Positions 17,804 through 25,286 of a stretch of DNA of 64,000 bases are shown piece by piece. The notes beneath the pieces are model-generated. The model had not been told where the DNA came from. It ran no database searches and saw nothing but the letters and a program-made list of their open reading frames with translations. Source of the stretch: an uncultured Marivita sp. (GTDB lineage: Bacteria > Pseudomonadota > Alphaproteobacteria > Rhodobacterales > Rhodobacteraceae); assembly GCF_947488135.1 (NCBI RefSeq), contig NZ_CANKYW010000003.1, positions 124,001-188,000 on the forward strand, written 5' to 3'. A program made the position numbers and the translations under genes. Each line of letters starts with the position of its first letter. Position 1 is the stretch's first letter.

Positions 17804-18485
17804 CCGGGTCATTGGTCGCCGTGAACGGCACGCTGCGCTGCGGGTCGTCGAGCGTGGGCACGTAAGTGACCCAATCGCCGTAAAGCCCCGAGGTGGCGCG
17901 CTGGTGGAGACTGCGCAGATCGGCCAGTGGCGTTTCGGAATGGTCGATGCGCAGGGTGATCGGCGGCTGCGCGCGGCTGACCACGAGGAGGGCGGCCGAG
18001 AGCAGGCCCCGGCTGTCGCCCCCGGCGCGTGCTGCGGCGTCGAGTGCCGCCAAGAGGCGGGTGTCGAAAGGACCGGTGGCGTTGAGAAAGCCGTCGAGAC
18101 AGGCGTCCAACACGCCCGCCGACGCCAGAAGGTTGCCGGTCACGACCACATGGCGGGCGGTGCGCGCATCGGCAACGGGGATGCTGTTGGCGCCGGTGAA
18201 ATGGCCGGTACCGCCTTCGGGATCGAGCGCGGCAAGCTGGCGTTCGGCGCGGCCCGTGTCGGCGGAGGTGATCTGCTGCACCGCCTCTGCCGCTCCCGTA
18301 CCGCCGCGCATGAGGGCCAGAACCTCATTGCCCCACATCGTGCTGGGCAGGGAGCCTTGCGAGGCCGACATACCCGATTCGGGATCGCCGCGCAGGACCC
18401 AGCCGCCCACGCAGAGGCTCCCGGTGGTTGCGGCCCCGCCATAAGCGCCCGTTTTTTCATCGAAAGCGAGGATTGAAATGGTCAC
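17790..18485 (-). CDS. DUF1028 family protein (Ntn-hydrolase-like)
   Basis: 231-residue DUF1028 protein, a family predicted to have the Ntn-hydrolase fold and often found beside peptide transporters and peptidases. Signatures: the N-terminal ISILAFDEKTGAYGGAATTG, GMSASQGSLP, and the C-terminal ITLRIDHSETPLADLRSLH. I choose the GTG at 18485, which gives the usual family N-terminus and has GGAG 9 bases upstream; an in-frame ATG at 18521 lies inside an operator. It is divergent from the peptide-binding-protein gene. Activity is unproven; hydrolysis of an imported amide or peptide is an inference from context. Confidence 0.85.
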   Translation of the reverse strand: MTISILAFDEKTGAYGGAATTGSLCVGGWVLRGDPESGMSASQGSLPSTMWGNEVLALMRGGTGAAEAVQQITSADTGRAERQLAALDPEGGTGHFTGANSIPVADARTARHVVVTGNLLASAGVLDACLDGFLNATGPFDTRLLAALDAAARAGGDSRGLLSAALLVVSRAQPPITLRIDHSETPLADLRSLHQRATSGLYGDWVTYVPTLDDPQRSVPFTATNDPVTPR

Positions 18486-18511
18486 TGCGGGCTCCGTTCT
18501 CGGTGGACTTG

Positions 18512-18557
18512 AATTTATCATGAAAATTTGGCCTGATGCAATTTATCATGATAAATA
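18512..18557. promoter_or_regulatory. Two regulator palindromes in the DUF1028/dpp divergent promoter
   Basis: Site one, AATTTATCATGAAAATTT (18512-18529), matches the palindrome at 16 of 18 bases. Site two (18540-18557) contains the perfect 16-base palindrome ATTTATCATGATAAAT (18541-18556). Their centres are 28 bases apart, near three helical turns. On the - strand TTGCAT (18541-18536) and GATAAA (18519-18514) could form the DUF1028 promoter with a 16-base spacer; on the + strand GATAAA at 18550-18555 could be the dpp -10. Each site thus covers a core promoter element, as expected for repression by the adjacent FadR-type regulator. Confidence 0.72.
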
Positions 18558-18588
18558 AAAACTGAAGTCTCAGGAGAGGAAGTCCCCC

Positions 18589-20166
18589 ATGTTGCTTTTC
18601 CACGTCACCCGCCGCAGCCTGTTGGCCGCTGGCACCACTTTGGCGTTGACCCTTGGCGGGGTCGCGCCGGTTGCCGCACAAACCCCGCCCGGTGTTCTGA
18701 TCGTCGGGCAGATCGCCGAACCCAAGGCGCTTGATCCCGCTGCTGTCACCGCGGTCAACGATTTCCGCATCCTGATGAACGTCTATGACGGGCTGGTGCG
18801 CTACAAGGACGGCACGCTGGAGGTGGAACCGGCGCTGGCGACCGATTGGGAAATCAGCGAGGACGGCACGGTTTACACCTTCACGCTGCGCGAAGGCGTG
18901 ACATTTCACGATGGCAGCGCGTTCAACGCCGAGGCGGTGAAGTTCAACTTCGAGCGGATGCTGAACGAGGACCATCCCTATCACGACACCGGCCCGTTTC
19001 CGCTGGCCTTCTTCTTCTCGTCGATCGAGTCGGTCGAGGCGGTGGATGACCTGACCGTGCGGTTCACGCTGAACGGACCCTATGCGCCGTTCCTGTCGAA
19101 CCTCGCCTATCCCACGGGTCTGATCGTGTCGCCTGCGGCTGTCGAACAGCATGGGGCGGATTTCGGACGCAACCCGTCGGGCACCGGGCCGTTCACCTTT
19201 GCGGAATGGCGCTCGAACGAGGCGGTGGTGATCGAGGCGAACCCCGATTACTGGGACGGCGCGCCGGAATTGCAGGCGGTGGTGTTCCGCCCGATCACGG
19301 ACGCAAACACCCGCACGGCAGAGATGCTGGCGGGCGGGATCGACCTGATGGTCGAGGTGCCGCCGGTGGCCTTGTCCGAATTCCAGGGCGACGCCTACAC
19401 CGTGCACGAACAGGCAGGCCCGCATGTGTGGTTCCTGATCCTGAACGCCAAGGAAGGCCCCTTCGCGGATGTGCGCGTGCGTCAGGCGGCGAACTATGCG
19501 GTGAACAAGACAGCATTGGTTGAGGAGGTGCTTGAAGGCACGGCAGAGGTTGCAGCCGGGCCGACGCCGCCCGCCTTTGCCTGGGCCTATAACGAGGATC
19601 TGGAGCCTTACCCCTACGATCCCGACCGCGCGCGTGAGTTGATCGCCGAAGCCGGGGCCGAGGGGGCGGAGCTGACCTTCTTCGTGACCGAAGGCGGGTC
19701 GGGAATGCTGGACCCGGTGGCGATGGGCACGGCGATCCAAGCCGATCTGGAAGCGGTCGGGTTCGATGTGAGCATCGAGACCTATGAGTGGAACACGTTT
19801 CTGGGCGAGGTCAATCCGGGGCTGGAAGGCAAGGCCGACATGGCCGAGATGGCGTGGATGACGAACGATCCCGACACGCTGCCCTTCCTGGCCCTGCGCA
19901 CGGCGGCCTGGCCGGATCAGGGCGGGTTCAACTCGGGCTATTATTCGAACCCCGAGGTGGACGAATTGCTCGAGGCGGCGCGGGTGGCGACCGATCAGGA
20001 CGAACGCGCGCGGCTTTACAAGGAGATGCAGGTGATCGTGCAGGAGGATGCGCCCTGGGTCTTTGTCGCGAACTGGAAGCAGAACGCGGTGACGAGTGCG
20101 GCGGTCGAGAACTTCGCGTTGCAGCCGTCGTTTTTCCTGCTGCTGGATGACGTGGTGAAGAACTGA
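18589..20166 (+). CDS. ABC transporter substrate-binding protein (peptide/nickel, family 5)
   Basis: Periplasmic receptor of the DppA/OppA class, 525 residues, with a signal peptide carrying TRRSLLA (possible Tat character) and likely cleavage after Ala30. Family marks are the opening ILIVGQIAEPKALDPA, LATDWEISEDGTVYTFTLREGVTFHDG (the SBP_bac_5 region) and NPSGTGPFTFAEW. AGGAGAGGA precedes the ATG. It is the first gene of a four-gene import operon and lies directly downstream of two regulator palindromes. Substrate could be a peptide, an opine-like compound or another amide; the sequence does not decide. Confidence 0.92.
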   Translation: MLLFHVTRRSLLAAGTTLALTLGGVAPVAAQTPPGVLIVGQIAEPKALDPAAVTAVNDFRILMNVYDGLVRYKDGTLEVEPALATDWEISEDGTVYTFTLREGVTFHDGSAFNAEAVKFNFERMLNEDHPYHDTGPFPLAFFFSSIESVEAVDDLTVRFTLNGPYAPFLSNLAYPTGLIVSPAAVEQHGADFGRNPSGTGPFTFAEWRSNEAVVIEANPDYWDGAPELQAVVFRPITDANTRTAEMLAGGIDLMVEVPPVALSEFQGDAYTVHEQAGPHVWFLILNAKEGPFADVRVRQAANYAVNKTALVEEVLEGTAEVAAGPTPPAFAWAYNEDLEPYPYDPDRARELIAEAGAEGAELTFFVTEGGSGMLDPVAMGTAIQADLEAVGFDVSIETYEWNTFLGEVNPGLEGKADMAEMAWMTNDPDTLPFLALRTAAWPDQGGFNSGYYSNPEVDELLEAARVATDQDERARLYKEMQVIVQEDAPWVFVANWKQNAVTSAAVENFALQPSFFLLLDDVVKN

Positions 20167-20195
20167 GTTTCGGCCGGGCGAGGCCCGACCGACCC

Positions 20196-20246
20196 GCGGG
20201 GGGCCAGCCCCCCGCACCCCCCCGGAGTTTACCGGGCAAGATGAAG
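20196..20246 (+). repeat. Hairpin plus GGAGTTTA...CAAGATGAAG repeat, copy 3
   Basis: The perfect 8-bp hairpin GCGGGGGG-CCAG-CCCCCCGC (20196-20215) is followed by the segment GGAGTTTA to CAAGATGAAG (20224-20246). The ATG inside this segment (20241) has been available as a start for the permease gene, but the same ATG occurs in the copies at 4917-4940 and 8695-8716 where it starts no gene. This argues for the GTG at 20256 as the real start. Confidence 0.78.
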
Positions 20247-20255
20247 GGGTCTTGG

Positions 20256-21203
20256 GTGAGCGGCTATATCCTCAAGCGGTTGCTGTCGGCGATCCCGGTG
20301 TTGCTGGGGATCACGGTGATCGTGTTCCTGATCATGGCGCTTATTCCCGGCGATCCGGCCACGGCGATCCTCGGCAGCTATGCGACGCCCGAGAATGTCG
20401 AGAAGCTCAACCGGGATTTGGGTTTGGATAAGGGATTGGTGCAGCAGTATTTCATCTGGCTGGGCAATATGCTCACCGGGGATTTCGGGACCAGTTTCGC
20501 GCTCAACCGGCCGGTGTTGGACGAAGTGCTGGAGCGGTTCAACGCAACATTGATCCTTGCCGGGACGGCGTTCGTGTTGTGTTCGGTGCTGGGCATAGTC
20601 GCGGGCGTGGTGTCGGCGGCGAACCAGTATGGCTGGGCGGACCGGGCGATCACCTTTGTGGTGCTCTTGGGCATTTCGATCCCGTCGTTTTTCCTTGGCA
20701 TGATGATGATCCTCTTCTTCGCGGTGAACTTGCGCTGGTTCCCGGTGTCGGGCATGTGGCCGATTTATGGCGCGCGGGACATCTGGGCGTTGCTGTCGCA
20801 TCTGACCATGCCCGCCTTGGCACTTGCGGTGGTGGCGACCGGGGTGATCGCGCGGCTGTCGCGGTCGGCCATGCTCGAGGTGTTGCGGCAGGATTTCATC
20901 CGCACGGCGCGCGCCAAGGGCGTGCATGAACGCGGCGTGATCTGGCGCCATGCGCTGCGTGCGGCGATGGTGTCGATCATCCCGGTGTTGGGCATTCAGG
21001 CCGGGTTCGTGCTGTCAGGGGCGGTCTATATCGAGATCGTGTTCCAGTGGCCCGGCGTCGGGCGGATGCTGGTCGATGCGATTCTCAAGCGCGACATCCT
21101 CTTGGTGCAGGGCGGTGTGGTGTTCGTTGCGGCCTGTTACGTGCTCTTCAACATCGCAGTGGACGTGGCGCAGAGCCTGCTTGATCCGAGGATCAAGACG
21201 TGA
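20256..21203 (+). CDS. dppB: Peptide-type ABC transporter permease (DppB)
   Basis: Inner-membrane permease of the BPD_transp_1 family, 315 residues from the GTG at 20256, with the DppB N-terminus GYILKRLLSAIPVLLGITVIVF. The cytoplasmic EAA-type loop reads LRQDFIRTARAKGVHERGVIWRHA. AAGGGG lies 6-7 bases before the GTG. An in-frame ATG at 20241 belongs to the intergenic repeat. The stop overlaps the next start (GTGAGG/ACGTGA junction, 4 bases), so the two permease genes are coupled. Confidence 0.92.
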   Translation: MSGYILKRLLSAIPVLLGITVIVFLIMALIPGDPATAILGSYATPENVEKLNRDLGLDKGLVQQYFIWLGNMLTGDFGTSFALNRPVLDEVLERFNATLILAGTAFVLCSVLGIVAGVVSAANQYGWADRAITFVVLLGISIPSFFLGMMMILFFAVNLRWFPVSGMWPIYGARDIWALLSHLTMPALALAVVATGVIARLSRSAMLEVLRQDFIRTARAKGVHERGVIWRHALRAAMVSIIPVLGIQAGFVLSGAVYIEIVFQWPGVGRMLVDAILKRDILLVQGGVVFVAACYVLFNIAVDVAQSLLDPRIKT

Positions 21204-23083
21204 GGGCATTTCTGATTTTACTTGCGCGCAATCGGCTGGCCCTGGCGGGGGGTATCGTGATGGCCGTGGTGGTGCTGCTGGCGCTTTTGACGCCTGTGCT
21301 TTCGCTGGCGGACCCGGACGTGACCGACACGAGCAACCGCTTTCAGCCGATCTTTTCCGAAGGTGCGTTGTTGGGGACCGACCATCTGGGGCGCGATTTG
21401 CTGTCGCGGTTGATGTGGGGCACGCGGTTGTCGCTTGCCGTGGGGTTCGCGGCGGCGATCGTTGCGGCGACGCTTGGTGCGGCCATCGGGATTATTGCGG
21501 GCTTCTACGGTGGACGCACCGACAACATCATCATGCGCGGCGTCGATATGTTGATGGCGTTTCCCTATATCCTTCTGGCGCTGGCGATTGTCGCGGCGCT
21601 GGGGCCGGGGCTTTTTAACGCGCTGATTGCGGTGGCGGCAGTGAACGTGCCGTTCTTTGCGCGCAACATCCGGGGGATCACCGTGGGCATCGCGCATAAG
21701 GAATTCGTCGATGCGGCGCGGCTGGCGGGGCTGTCGAACACCCGTATCATCCTGTCCGAGATCCTGCCCAACGTGGTGCCCGTGATCGTGATCGCCATGT
21801 CCACCACGATCGGTTGGATGATCCTCGAGACCGCCGGTCTGTCCTTCCTCGGTCTCGGCAGTCAGCCGCCACAGGCCGATCTCGGCTCGATGCTGGGCGA
21901 GGCGCGGTCGGCGCTGATCACTAATCCCCATACCTCGATCGTGCCGGGGGTGATGATCCTGATCATCGTCATGTCGATCAACCTGTTGGGCGACGGGGTG
22001 CGGGATGCGTTGGATCCCCGGCTGAAATCCGGGGCGCTGTCGCGGCCCATGGCGGCGACGCGGGTGGATCGACGCTGGCCTGTGCCGGAGCCTGTGGGCA
22101 AGGGGTTGCTCGAGGTGCAGGGGCTTGAGACGCAGTTCCATGTCAAGGATCGCGTCTACCGTGCCGTGGGCGGTGTCGATCTGCACGTGGAGACGGGCGA
22201 ATGCCTTGGCATCATCGGGGAAAGCGGGTCGGGCAAGTCGGTCACGGCGCTGTCGCTGATGGGCTTGGTGGCCTCGCCCCCCGGGGTGATCACCGGCGGG
22301 GCGGTGCATTACGACGGCGAAGACCTGATTGGGGCGCCCTATGGTCGGTTGCGGGATATGCGCGGGCGGAACGTCGCCTATATCTTTCAGGATCCGCTCT
22401 CGACCCTGCACCCGCTCTACCGCGTGGGTGATCAGTTGATCGAGGCGATCCGGGCGCATCGCTCGATCGGCAAGGCGGAAGGTCAGGCCAAGGCGGTTGA
22501 ATTGCTCAAGGCGGTGCGGATTCCGAACGCGGAACAGCGCGTCACGGATTACCCGCACGAAATGTCCGGCGGGATGCGGCAGCGGGTCGGTATCGCGATG
22601 GCACTGGCGAATGACCCGGACATCATCATCGCGGACGAGCCGACGACGGCGCTGGACGTGACGGTGCAGGCGCAGATCTTGACTATTCTGGACGATTTGC
22701 GGCGGTCGCGCGGGCTTGCGATTGTGTTCATCACCCATGATTTCGGCGTCGTGGCGCAGCTCTGTGACCGGGTGGCGGTGATGTATGCGGGGCGTATCGT
22801 CGAAGAGGGCAGCACGGAGGACATTCTTCAAGCGCCGCGGCATCCGTATACCGCGCGGCTGATGGCCTGTGTGCCCGAACTGGGTGGCGGCAAGCGGCGG
22901 CTCGAGGCGATTGGCGGGCTGCCCCCGGTCGTTGATAAGCTGCCCGAGGGATGTGCCTTTGCGGATCGGTGCCTCAAGGTGCGGCCCGAGTGCCGGGCGG
23001 GAGAGATCCCGCTGGACCGTGTTGGCGATCGCAAGGTGCGGTGCCTTTACCCCGAGGACGGCGCGCGGGAGGCGGCGGAATGA
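21200..23083 (+). CDS. DppC-DppD fusion: ABC permease joined to ABC ATPase
   Basis: A single 627-residue protein carries the second permease and the first ATPase of the importer. Residues 1 to about 285 form a DppC-type permease (LLGTDHLGRDLLSRLMWGTR; EAA loop EFVDAARLAGLSNTRI). A linker of about 20 residues (near 285-310) follows, then an ATPase with Walker A GESGSGKS (340-347), Q-loop YIFQDPLSTLHP, signature MSGGMRQR (near 455) and Walker B IIIADEPTTALD (near 474), ending with the oligopeptide-transporter C-terminal Cys motif (CAFADRCLKVRPEC). There is no stop or frameshift at the junction. In most Dpp/Opp systems these are separate genes. The start codon is GTG at 21200. Confidence 0.93.
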   Translation: MRAFLILLARNRLALAGGIVMAVVVLLALLTPVLSLADPDVTDTSNRFQPIFSEGALLGTDHLGRDLLSRLMWGTRLSLAVGFAAAIVAATLGAAIGIIAGFYGGRTDNIIMRGVDMLMAFPYILLALAIVAALGPGLFNALIAVAAVNVPFFARNIRGITVGIAHKEFVDAARLAGLSNTRIILSEILPNVVPVIVIAMSTTIGWMILETAGLSFLGLGSQPPQADLGSMLGEARSALITNPHTSIVPGVMILIIVMSINLLGDGVRDALDPRLKSGALSRPMAATRVDRRWPVPEPVGKGLLEVQGLETQFHVKDRVYRAVGGVDLHVETGECLGIIGESGSGKSVTALSLMGLVASPPGVITGGAVHYDGEDLIGAPYGRLRDMRGRNVAYIFQDPLSTLHPLYRVGDQLIEAIRAHRSIGKAEGQAKAVELLKAVRIPNAEQRVTDYPHEMSGGMRQRVGIAMALANDPDIIIADEPTTALDVTVQAQILTILDDLRRSRGLAIVFITHDFGVVAQLCDRVAVMYAGRIVEEGSTEDILQAPRHPYTARLMACVPELGGGKRRLEAIGGLPPVVDKLPEGCAFADRCLKVRPECRAGEIPLDRVGDRKVRCLYPEDGAREAAE

Positions 23084-24045
23084 GCGACGCGCTGAAGCTG
23101 ACGGAGGTGTCAAAGACCTTCCCGGTGGGGCGGACCTTGTTCGGGGCGGTGAAGGGGGCGGTGAAGGCGGTGCATCCGATCACGCTCTCGGTGCGGCAGG
23201 GGGAAACGCTGGGCATCGTGGGGGAATCCGGTTGCGGGAAGTCGACGCTGGCGCGGATGCTGGTGGGTCTGTTGGAGCCGACAAGCGGGACCATCGAGAT
23301 CGAGGGTGAGGCGTTGGATACGGCGGACCCGGCGCTCTTCGGCAAAAAGATCCAATATGTGTTTCAGGACCCGATTTCGTCACTCAACCCGCGCAAGACA
23401 ATCCGGCAAGTCATGGAAGCGCCTTTGAAGCACCTCTACGGGATGGGTGTGGCGGACCGCGCCACGCGGATCGCCGAGATTTTCGACAGCGTGAACCTGC
23501 GGGAAGAGTTTCTTGACCGCTATCCGCATGAATTCTCCGGCGGGCAGGCGCAGCGGATTGGGATCGCGCGGGCGCTGGCGGCGAAGGCGCGGATCCTGAT
23601 CCTGGACGAGCCTGTGTCGGCGCTGGACGTTTCGGTGCAGGCGCAGGTGCTGAACCTGTTGGCGGATCTCAAGGCGCAGTTCGATCTGACCTATCTTTTC
23701 ATCAGCCATGACCTTGCCGTGGTGGAGGCGGTGAGCGACCGGATCGCGGTGCTGTATTTTGGGTCGGTGGTCGAGATTGGCCCGGCGGAGGAGATCTTTG
23801 CCAAGCCGCGCCATCCCTACACGCGGCTGTTGGCGCAAAGCGCGCCCGTGGTGGGGCGCCCGCTGACCGAACCCGAGGCGAAGGGTATGGAGTTGCCCGA
23901 CCCGCTGAACCCGCCACCCGGATGTGCCTTTGCGGCGCGGTGTCCGAAAGCGCAGGACAGGTGCCGGTCGGAGGTGCCGCGGCTTGAGCGCGGGGAAGGT
24001 GCGACAGAGGTGGCCTGTTTCTATCCGTTAAGTGATGCGCCCTAG
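23080..24045 (+). CDS. dppF: Peptide-type ABC transporter ATPase (DppF)
   Basis: Second ATPase of the importer, 321 residues: Walker A GESGCGKST (near 46-54), YVFQDPISSLNPRKTI, signature FSGGQAQRIGIARAL, Walker B ILILDEPVSALD, H-loop ISHDLAVV, and the C-terminal CAFAARCPKAQDRC cysteine motif of the OppD/F family. The ATG at 23080 overlaps the preceding stop as ATGA. It ends in TAG at 24043-24045, sharing CTAG with the convergent oxidoreductase stop, so no terminator separates the two operons. Confidence 0.94.
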   Translation: MSDALKLTEVSKTFPVGRTLFGAVKGAVKAVHPITLSVRQGETLGIVGESGCGKSTLARMLVGLLEPTSGTIEIEGEALDTADPALFGKKIQYVFQDPISSLNPRKTIRQVMEAPLKHLYGMGVADRATRIAEIFDSVNLREEFLDRYPHEFSGGQAQRIGIARALAAKARILILDEPVSALDVSVQAQVLNLLADLKAQFDLTYLFISHDLAVVEAVSDRIAVLYFGSVVEIGPAEEIFAKPRHPYTRLLAQSAPVVGRPLTEPEAKGMELPDPLNPPPGCAFAARCPKAQDRCRSEVPRLERGEGATEVACFYPLSDAP

Positions 24046-25283
24046 GAAAAGCGGTTCGGCTTGTAGGGGGATAGGTCAATATTCATGGGCGTATTGGTGG
24101 CGATATCCGCAACGATGCGGCCGGTCTTGGGGGCCATCATCAGGCCCCAGTGGCTGTGCCCGAAGGCGGCGATCAGGTTCGGGAAGCCGTCGAAGGTGCC
24201 GATGCAGGGCAGGCTGTCCGGCAGGCTGGGGCGTTGGCCGGACCAGGTGGTATAGGCGTCCGCGTTCAGATCGGGCGACAGCCTGCTGGCCAGCTTGACC
24301 AGACCTTTGGCCCGTTTCTCGTTCGGGGGAGCGTCCAGCCCCGCAAATTCGGCTGTTCCGGCGACGCGCAGGCCGTCGTTCATCGAGGAGGCCACGAATT
24401 TCATGTCCACGTCCATGATCGAATTGTTCAGCGATATCCCCGGATCGGTAAAGTTGACGTGATAGCCGCGCTCGGCCTCGAGCGGGATCCTGATGCCCAA
24501 GGGTTTGAGCAGTTCCGCCGACCATGCGCCCATGGCAACGATCAGTTTCTGCGCAGTGTGTTCCCCGGTATCAGTGACGTAGCGCCATGCGCCGTCCTCC
24601 TGCGGGAGGATCGCGCGGACGTTGGCCTGTTCGATGGTGCCGCCGAGGCGTTTGAATTTCTCGGCCAGCGCGGTGCCGATCTGTCCGGGTGACAGGGCGC
24701 GGGCCTGGCCCTTGATGACGATGGCGGCTTTGAAGTCTTCCGTCAGGTGCGGCTCCAACTCTAGCAGGGTCGGGCCGTCGATCCGCTCTACATCGGCCCC
24801 GGCAGAGCGGCGCAGTTCATTGTCGAGCGTGTCGAGCCGGGCCTCATCCGCGTTGCGGAAAGCGTGGATGTAGTAGCTGTCGCGGACCAAATGTTCTTGC
24901 CCGGTGCCGTTCAGGTGGTGCCGGTACAGCGTGATGCAATCAGAGTTCAGGGTATCCATCGCGGCGGACACCGCGCGGACACGGGCTTCGCTGCCTTGAG
25001 CGAGAAACGTCAATCCCCATCCGGCGAACCGGGGCAGATAGCTTGGTTTCACCGAGACCGGACCCAGCGGGTCGATCAGCCAGCCGGGGATCTTTTTCCA
25101 GAGACCGGGCACGGATTGCGGCACGATGGACCAGGGCGAGATCACACCGGCATTGCCGAAGGACGTCGCCTGTCCCGGCTCCGACCGGTCGATCAATCGC
25201 ACGGAGGCACCGCGTTCGATCAGGGAGAGGCCCGTGCAGATGCCGACGATGCCGGCGCCGAGTATGGTGATGTCTGTGGTCAT
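24042..25283 (-). CDS. D-amino acid dehydrogenase-like FAD oxidoreductase (DadA family)
   Basis: 413-residue DAO-superfamily flavoprotein. The dinucleotide motif GAGIVG is at residues 9-14 followed by RLIDRSEPGQATSFGNAGVISP, close to DadA where it leads to the FAD site; the C-terminus has the conserved CIGTFDGFPNLIAAFGHSHWGLMMAP. DadA oxidises D-amino acids to 2-oxo acids and ammonia and passes electrons to the respiratory chain. It lies 3 bases behind a TRAP permease gene, so the TAXI transporter probably feeds it its substrate. Oxidation of another amino or imino acid remains possible. Confidence 0.88.
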   Translation of the reverse strand: MTTDITILGAGIVGICTGLSLIERGASVRLIDRSEPGQATSFGNAGVISPWSIVPQSVPGLWKKIPGWLIDPLGPVSVKPSYLPRFAGWGLTFLAQGSEARVRAVSAAMDTLNSDCITLYRHHLNGTGQEHLVRDSYYIHAFRNADEARLDTLDNELRRSAGADVERIDGPTLLELEPHLTEDFKAAIVIKGQARALSPGQIGTALAEKFKRLGGTIEQANVRAILPQEDGAWRYVTDTGEHTAQKLIVAMGAWSAELLKPLGIRIPLEAERGYHVNFTDPGISLNNSIMDVDMKFVASSMNDGLRVAGTAEFAGLDAPPNEKRAKGLVKLASRLSPDLNADAYTTWSGQRPSLPDSLPCIGTFDGFPNLIAAFGHSHWGLMMAPKTGRIVADIATNTPMNIDLSPYKPNRFS

Positions 25284-25286
25284 GGG

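Noticed and set aside
21218-23113. 631-codon - strand frame opposite the DppC-DppD fusion
   Set aside because: No recognisable domain, biased composition, and the + strand carries complete ABC motifs.
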